A DNA stretch of 11,889 nucleotides from an uncultured bacterium (GTDB taxonomy: Bacteria; Hydrogenedentota; Hydrogenedentia; Hydrogenedentales; SLHB01), in assembly GCA_937928585.1 (NCBI GenBank), contig CALEZK010000563.1, positions 1 to 11,889 on the forward strand, in the 5' to 3' direction. Below, in pieces: positions 8,239 to 11,889 of the stretch. Below the pieces are notes generated by a model. It saw only the letters and a program-made list of their open reading frames with translations, made no database searches and was not told where the DNA came from. Made by a program: the position numbers and the translations under genes. How positions within the stretch are numbered: the first letter of the stretch is position 1; each line of letters starts with the position of its first letter.

Positions 8239-8267
8239 AGTCTATCGCAGGAATCGAATATTGTCAA
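8239..8267 (-). promoter_or_regulatory. Strong candidate sigma70-type promoter for the S8 peptidase gene
   Basis: On the minus strand TTGACA (8267-8262) matches the -35 consensus perfectly. After exactly 17 bases comes TAGACT (8244-8239), which matches 4 of 6 positions of the -10 consensus. Transcription would start near 8232, giving a leader of about 130 bases before the ATG at 8099. Housekeeping, fairly constitutive transcription is the simplest reading. Confidence 0.6.
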
Positions 8268-8412
8268 TTGAATACCGCAAGTCCTTGAGGGGTATGCGAT
8301 TGCGATGTCGGTGCAACCGTGCCCACGCGCCGGTTCGAGGGCGAACATCTCGTGTCGCTTTGTGATACCCTTGCCACATCCCTTGGACATTTTCCTGGAA
8401 GGAATCCGAACA

Positions 8413-9999
8413 ATGGCTGTTAGTGATGGACTTGCCGCGCATTATCCGCTGAATGCATCCGCCGAGGATACGGGGCCGAATGGCGTGCACGGCGACGCGC
8501 GCGGCGTACTGTTTCGCGATGGCGCGGCCTGGTTCGACGGTCGTGATGCGCACGTAGAAGTGCCGAACCACGCGGCGTTTCAGTTTGGTTCCGGCGACTT
8601 CTCGATCGCGGTGCATATTAAGACCGAGAACGTGCTCGATCATGTGCTGGGCGATATCCTCGCCAAGTACGATTCCGCGGCGCGGCGCGGCATAAACCTA
8701 AGCCTCATGAACTACGCCGGTGTTACTTCCTCAAGTCCAAACACACGCAACATACTGTTCGGAATCGACAATGGAAAAATCGATCCGGAATGGAAAGACA
8801 GCGGTAGGCCCGGCAACGCGATTTGTGTTTTCTGCCTGTGCGTTTTCAAAGGCAGTCTCTATGCGGGCACGTTTGAAAGCGGCAAGAACGAGAAAGGCCG
8901 CGTTTGGCGCTACACGGGCGACACCAATTGGGAAGATTGCGGCGCGCCGTACGATTCGAACGCGATCATCGCGTTGGCGGAGTATGAGGGACAACTTTAC
9001 GCAGCCGCATCGCACTACCGTTCGCGCGGATCTTCGTTGGCGGAATCGGAGAACGAGATTCCCGGCGGCAGAATTTTTCGATATGAGGGGAATCAATCCT
9101 GGTCGCATGTCGGCACGCTCGAAGGCCACGAGGCAATTCATAGCCTTGTTGTGTATCGGGGGAAACTGTATGCGTCGTCGCTCTACGCGCCGCCGGGGGT
9201 GTATCGATACGATGGCGGAACGCAGTGGACAGCTTGCGGTCATCCGGGAACTGACCCCGGCGGTCGTATCGTGCCGATGAGCGTGTGGCGTGGTCATCTG
9301 TACGGCGGAAGCTACGATCAGGACTACAACATCTATCGCTATGCCGGCGGGCAGCAATGGGACGACCTCAGCAAGCCCGCGGAAATCACGCAAACGTATT
9401 CGTTCATGTCGTATCGCGGTGAACTTTATATCGGTGCATGGCCGACAGGCGCGGTGTATCGGTGGGACGGCCAGATGGGGTGGGAGAATGCCGGGCGGTT
9501 GGGCGAAGAGCTCGAGGTCATGGCGATGGCGACGTATAACGGAAAACTGTATGCGGGCACGCTGCCGCTGGCGCAGGTGTATCGATATGACGGCGATGGC
9601 GCATGGGCGCTCACGGGTCGCGTCGACACCACGCCGGACGTGAAGTATCGCCGCGCGTGGAGCATGGCGGTGTATAAGGGCGAGTTGTATTGCGGCACCT
9701 TGCCATCGGGGAAAGTGATGCGCATTGAAGCGGGCAAATGCGTCACGCACGACCACGCGCTTGAACCGGGGTGGCGGCACATCGCCGCGGTGCGTTCTGG
9801 TGCGGTGTTGCGGCTTTATGTCGATGGCGCCGAGGTTGCGAAGTCCACGGAGCTCAGCCCGAACGATTTTGACGTGAACAACGATCAACCGATGACGATT
9901 GGTCTTGGCGGTCACGACTACTTTAATGGCGCGATGAAGGACCTGCGGATATATAACCGGGCGCTGTCGCCCGACGATATTCTCGCGCTTCGCGGGTAG
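8413..9999 (+). CDS. LamG (concanavalin A-like) protein with a seven-blade beta-propeller inserted in the LamG domain
   Basis: A 528-residue protein. Residues 5-121 are the first half of a LamG_3-like jelly roll: GLAAHYPLN, EDTGPNGVHGDARG, WFDGRDAHVEVPN, FGSGDFSIAVHIK. Residues about 446-528 are its second half: GWRHIAAVRSG, LRLYVDGAEV, PMTIGLGG and FNGAMKDLRIYNRALS. Between them, about 122-445, lies a run of seven repeats of about 40-55 residues with the pattern xYxGxLYaGt...vyRYdG...WedcG, which should form a beta-propeller. The segment NGKIDPEWKDSGRPG just before the first full repeat looks like the outer strand that closes the last blade. LamG domains usually bind glycans or proteins; the propeller is probably a binding or display platform. 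No catalytic signature is seen. There is no signal peptide, unlike its secreted neighbours. Start: ATG at 8413 has AAGGA nine bases upstream; an ATG at 8305 adds an unrelated 36 residues. It is the first gene of a likely four-gene run. Confidence 0.88.
   Translation: MAVSDGLAAHYPLNASAEDTGPNGVHGDARGVLFRDGAAWFDGRDAHVEVPNHAAFQFGSGDFSIAVHIKTENVLDHVLGDILAKYDSAARRGINLSLMNYAGVTSSSPNTRNILFGIDNGKIDPEWKDSGRPGNAICVFCLCVFKGSLYAGTFESGKNEKGRVWRYTGDTNWEDCGAPYDSNAIIALAEYEGQLYAAASHYRSRGSSLAESENEIPGGRIFRYEGNQSWSHVGTLEGHEAIHSLVVYRGKLYASSLYAPPGVYRYDGGTQWTACGHPGTDPGGRIVPMSVWRGHLYGGSYDQDYNIYRYAGGQQWDDLSKPAEITQTYSFMSYRGELYIGAWPTGAVYRWDGQMGWENAGRLGEELEVMAMATYNGKLYAGTLPLAQVYRYDGDGAWALTGRVDTTPDVKYRRAWSMAVYKGELYCGTLPSGKVMRIEAGKCVTHDHALEPGWRHIAAVRSGAVLRLYVDGAEVAKSTELSPNDFDVNNDQPMTIGLGGHDYFNGAMKDLRIYNRALSPDDILALRG
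8773..9735 (+). repeat. Tandem propeller-blade repeats in the LamG protein gene
   Basis: Seven imperfect in-frame repeats are recognised by recurring core strands: FKGSLYAGT, YEGQLYAAA, YRGKLYASS, WRGHLYGGS, YRGELYIGA, YNGKLYAGT and YKGELYCGT. Each of the first six is followed by a (V/I)(Y/F/W)R(Y/W)xG strand and a Trp. The seventh has only KVMRIEAG, so its last strand appears to be supplied by the partial unit NGKIDPEWKDSG at the start. Confidence 0.8.
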
Positions 10000-10014
10000 C
10001 ATTGAAAAAAGCGC

Positions 10015-10026
10015 TGCGCATGCGCA
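10015..10026. other. 12-base perfect palindrome ahead of the SMR gene
   Basis: TGCGCATGCGCA is self-complementary. It touches the Shine-Dalgarno-like AAAGGA (10026-10031) of the SMR exporter gene. It could be an operator half-site pair or an RNA structure affecting translation, but in GC-rich DNA it may be chance. No guanidine riboswitch structure fits in the 42-base gap. Confidence 0.25.
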
Positions 10027-10041
10027 AAGGACATTGGGGCA

Positions 10042-10374
10042 GTGACGACTACACAGGCTTGGATTGTTTTGATTGCGGCGGGATTGTTTGAGATTGGGTG
10101 GGCGATCGGCTTGAAGTATACCGACGGCTTCTCCAAACTCACCCCAACGGCGCTTACCATTGGGGCGATGGTTATCAGCATGGGGCTGCTTGGCTACGCC
10201 GCGAAGGTGCTCCCGATCGGTACGGCGTATGCCGTTTGGACGGGTGTTGGCGCTGTTGGCACGGCGATCCTCGGCATTGTTTTGTTTGGGGAGTCGGCGA
10301 ACATAATGCGTATCGCCTGTTTGATGCTGATAGTTCTCGGAATCGCCGGACTCAAGTTTGCGGGAAACCACTGA
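10042..10374 (+). CDS. sugE: SMR-family exporter of the Gdx/SugE (guanidinium exporter) subtype
   Basis: A 110-residue inner-membrane protein with four transmembrane helices, the usual SMR length. SMR proteins work as antiparallel dimers that exchange protons for substrate. The proton- and substrate-binding Glu17 lies in [14 protein letters not shown]. Residues corresponding to the guanidinium-site residues of Gdx-Clo (Glu13, Trp16, Ser42, Tyr59, Trp62, from memory) are all present with a constant offset of four: Glu17, Trp20, Ser46, Tyr63, Trp66. The signature [14 protein letters not shown] and LFGES are typical of SugE/Gdx rather than EmrE, so guanidinium export is the predicted function rather than broad drug efflux. 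It starts with GTG; AAAGGA at 10026-10031 lies 10 bases upstream. It sits 42 bases after the LamG gene and 41 before the toroid gene, probably on one transcript. Guanidine riboswitches often precede this family, but none fits here. Confidence 0.93.
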   Translation: MTTTQAWIVLIAAGLFEIGWAIGLKYTDGFSKLTPTALTIGAMVISMGLLGYAAKVLPIGTAYAVWTGVGAVGTAILGIVLFGESANIMRIACLMLIVLGIAGLKFAGNH

Positions 10375-10415
10375 TCGCATTGCGCGAACAACTTCGTGGA
10401 GCGAATATTCTCATC

Positions 10416-11630
10416 ATGAAAAAGCTGCTGTTGTCTCTGGTGTTTGTACTGGTAGGCGTTGGTTCGTTTGCGCAATCCCCGGAGGACGCCGATTACATCA
10501 AGCGCTTTCACGAACGATATCCGAAGGTCGATCCGGCGCCGACCCTGGAGGAATATGCGACGGCGGCGCGTTTCGATGAGCGGTTTCTCGGAGAGAAACT
10601 GGATGAGTCCCTGGAAATAATCCGGGCGAAAGCGAACGATCAGGGCAATCTGGCCTGGGGCATTGCCTATTGGATGATTGCCTATAACGAAATGTATCGC
10701 CACACCAGCGACGTGAAGTACCTTGTCGCAAACCGGCGCGGCATCGAGGCCGTGTTGGCTGTGCGGGATGACAAACAGGGCGTGAAACTTTTCACCGATG
10801 AAACGGCGCCCGCGTGGAGCAGCGACAAATACGCGAAACGAGGCCGCGCGGTATTCGGCGTGCACACCGGCATGCTGGTCTATCCGATGCTGGATTGGCT
10901 GTTACTGGTCAAGGAGAAGCCGGAGGTGTTGTCGCCGGAATCCGAGGCGTATGCAACGATTCGAAAAGAAGCGCTCGAGGCGTTGGCGTGGCATGACCGG
11001 CAATGGAAGAATGGCCCCGCGGACGACGAGGGTTATTACATCATGATGAACCAGGAGGACAACCTGGACGGCAAAGTGAAGCCCGGCAATCGCCTGAGCG
11101 CGCTGGGACGCGCGTTGTGGGCCGCTTACAGACTTACCGGTGACGAACAGCACAAGGATCGCGCGGTTCGGATGGGCAAGTACATTAAGAACAGGCTGTC
11201 AATCGGACCCGACGGCGCGTATTACTGGGAATACTGGCTGCCCGAAGCGCCACCGACGAATCCGGTCGATCCGAAAACAATCAAAGGCGAAGACAGTTCA
11301 CACGCACAGCTCACGGCGTCATTTCCGCTGATGCTTGCGCGCGACGGTGAAGTGTTCACGCAGGAAGACGTGCATCGTTTTGGGTTGACTGTTCAGCATG
11401 GACTGGCGCGGCTCGGCAACGGCATTCTGCTGGGATCGGTCAGCGGCGATCCGAAGTATGAACCGAGCTATGTGTCGAGTCCGGATGGATGGATCTTTCC
11501 TGCCTGCACCATACCGGAAGCGAAAGCGCAGTTGATTTCGTTCTACCTGAATTATCAGCCGAAGCCTGCGGCGCTGGATCTTGCGGCCTTGATTGGGCTT
11601 GTTCAGTCAGAGAAGAAAACGAAGCCGTAA
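10416..11630 (+). CDS. Secreted alpha/alpha-toroid (six-hairpin-like) protein, function unknown
   Basis: A 404-residue precursor with a signal peptide at 1-19 (MKKLLLSLVFVLVGVGSFA, then Q). The mature protein is mostly helical, with repeated amphipathic helix pairs as in six-hairpin glycosidases, polysaccharide lyases and epimerases: WGIAYWMIAYNEMY (81-94), GVHTGMLVYPMLDWLLLV (148-165), LSALGRALWAAYRLTGD (227-243) and FGLTVQHGLARLGNG (322-336). Likely functional clusters are NQEDNLDG (212-219), YYWEYWLPE (269-277), GEDSSHAQL (291-299) and FTQEDVHR (314-321). Their acidic, His and aromatic residues suit a carbohydrate site. I cannot name a family or reaction; a carbohydrate-active role is inference from fold pattern and secretion. 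The ATG at 10416 is chosen because it opens the signal peptide; the Shine-Dalgarno site is weak. The gene lies 41 bases after the SMR exporter and 21 before the DoxX-like gene. Confidence 0.75.
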   Translation: MKKLLLSLVFVLVGVGSFAQSPEDADYIKRFHERYPKVDPAPTLEEYATAARFDERFLGEKLDESLEIIRAKANDQGNLAWGIAYWMIAYNEMYRHTSDVKYLVANRRGIEAVLAVRDDKQGVKLFTDETAPAWSSDKYAKRGRAVFGVHTGMLVYPMLDWLLLVKEKPEVLSPESEAYATIRKEALEALAWHDRQWKNGPADDEGYYIMMNQEDNLDGKVKPGNRLSALGRALWAAYRLTGDEQHKDRAVRMGKYIKNRLSIGPDGAYYWEYWLPEAPPTNPVDPKTIKGEDSSHAQLTASFPLMLARDGEVFTQEDVHRFGLTVQHGLARLGNGILLGSVSGDPKYEPSYVSSPDGWIFPACTIPEAKAQLISFYLNYQPKPAALDLAALIGLVQSEKKTKP

Positions 11631-11651
11631 ACCGGCAGAGCGGGGGGAATC

Positions 11652-11889
11652 GTGAAGTGGATTAAGTCCGGGTTGCGCTACCTGCTTGGCGCGCTATTTG
11701 TCCTGGCCGGTATAAACCATTTTCGCGATCCCGATTTTTATATCAACATAATGCCCCTGTATATGCCGTTTCACCGCGAGCTTGTGTTGCTGAGTGGCGT
11801 AACCGAGATTGTTGCCGGAGCGATGTTGTTCTTCAGACCGACCATTCGTTGGGGAGCGTGGGGAATCATTGCCATGCTGGTCGTTTTCT
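11652..11889 (+). CDS. DoxX-like membrane protein, C-terminus cut by window edge
   Basis: The visible 79 residues begin at a GTG with a strong G-run (11642-11647) four bases upstream. They contain three likely membrane helices: YLLGALFVLAGINHF, LVLLSGVTEIVAGAMLFF and GAWGIIAMLVVF. The pattern GxNHFxxPxFYxxIMPxYxP, then a Leu-rich helix with SGVxEIxxG, is typical of the DoxX/DoxX-like family of small four-helix inner-membrane proteins. Their biochemical role is poorly defined; some are linked to redox or thiol stress complexes. It follows the toroid gene by 21 bases and is probably cotranscribed. The rest lies beyond the right edge. Confidence 0.85.
   Translation, partial: MKWIKSGLRYLLGALFVLAGINHFRDPDFYINIMPLYMPFHRELVLLSGVTEIVAGAMLFFRPTIRWGAWGIIAMLVVF

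Larger units (their letters stand above)
8100..8412. other. Divergent intergenic region between peptidase and LamG genes
   Basis: This stretch of about 310 bases carries the control signals of two divergent units. It holds a strong candidate promoter for the peptidase (8239-8267, minus strand), the peptidase Shine-Dalgarno site (8105-8110) and the LamG-gene Shine-Dalgarno site AAGGA (8399-8403). I could not find a good plus-strand promoter with 16-18 base spacing. No RNA gene or small protein gene is evident. Confidence 0.5.

Noticed and set aside
10015..10031. Possible guanidine riboswitch or hairpin before the SMR exporter
   Set aside because: The gap is only 42 bases, and neither paired ACGR-loop hairpins nor a long aptamer fits; only a 12-base palindrome is present.
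8731..10380. Long 549-codon minus-strand open frame opposite the LamG and SMR genes
   Set aside because: It is Arg/His-rich with no domain-like pattern, runs antisense to two clearly recognised genes and reflects codon bias on the other strand.
1..11889. CRISPR array, mobile element, tRNA or defence system
   Set aside because: No direct repeats with spacers, transposase-like product, terminal inverted repeats, tRNA-like cloverleaf or defence-family motif was seen. The repeats present are protein-module repeats.

Overview
The window looks like chromosomal sequence from a moderately GC-rich, Gram-negative, heterotrophic bacterium with a large secretome. A C-terminal-Phe outer-membrane barrel shows there is an outer membrane. 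A Cys-type sulfatase, a very large KP-43-like subtilase with many Ig-like modules, a LamG protein and a secreted alpha/alpha-toroid protein lie close together. That mix is typical of Planctomycetota, Verrucomicrobiota, Lentisphaerota or Hydrogenedentota. This lineage guess comes from gene style only; no rRNA or other marker gene is present.

Layout from left to right. (1) A minus-strand secreted sulfatase, cut by the left edge. (2) A small plus-strand SpoIIAA/STAS-like gene that stands alone. (3) A plus-strand outer-membrane beta-barrel gene preceded by a plausible sigma70-type promoter. (4) A convergent minus-strand gene for a 1592-residue S8 peptidase. It has a near-consensus promoter, a clear Shine-Dalgarno sequence and a 12-bp-stem intrinsic terminator, so it forms a complete monocistronic unit. 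(5) A plus-strand run of four genes with gaps of 42, 41 and 21 bases: a LamG protein carrying an inserted seven-blade propeller, a Gdx/SugE-type SMR exporter, a secreted alpha/alpha-toroid protein and a DoxX-like membrane protein cut by the right edge. The spacing suggests an operon, but the products do not form an obvious pathway.

Most of the products act outside the cytoplasm: sulfate ester removal, proteolysis, an outer-membrane barrel and a possible carbohydrate-active toroid. This fits breakdown of polymers and glycoproteins. The most unusual item is the LamG protein, in which a complete propeller interrupts the LamG fold and no signal peptide is visible. I see no CRISPR array, tRNA, rRNA, insertion sequence, integrase, toxin-antitoxin pair or recognisable defence system. 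The region reads as ordinary chromosome with a few unusual protein architectures.
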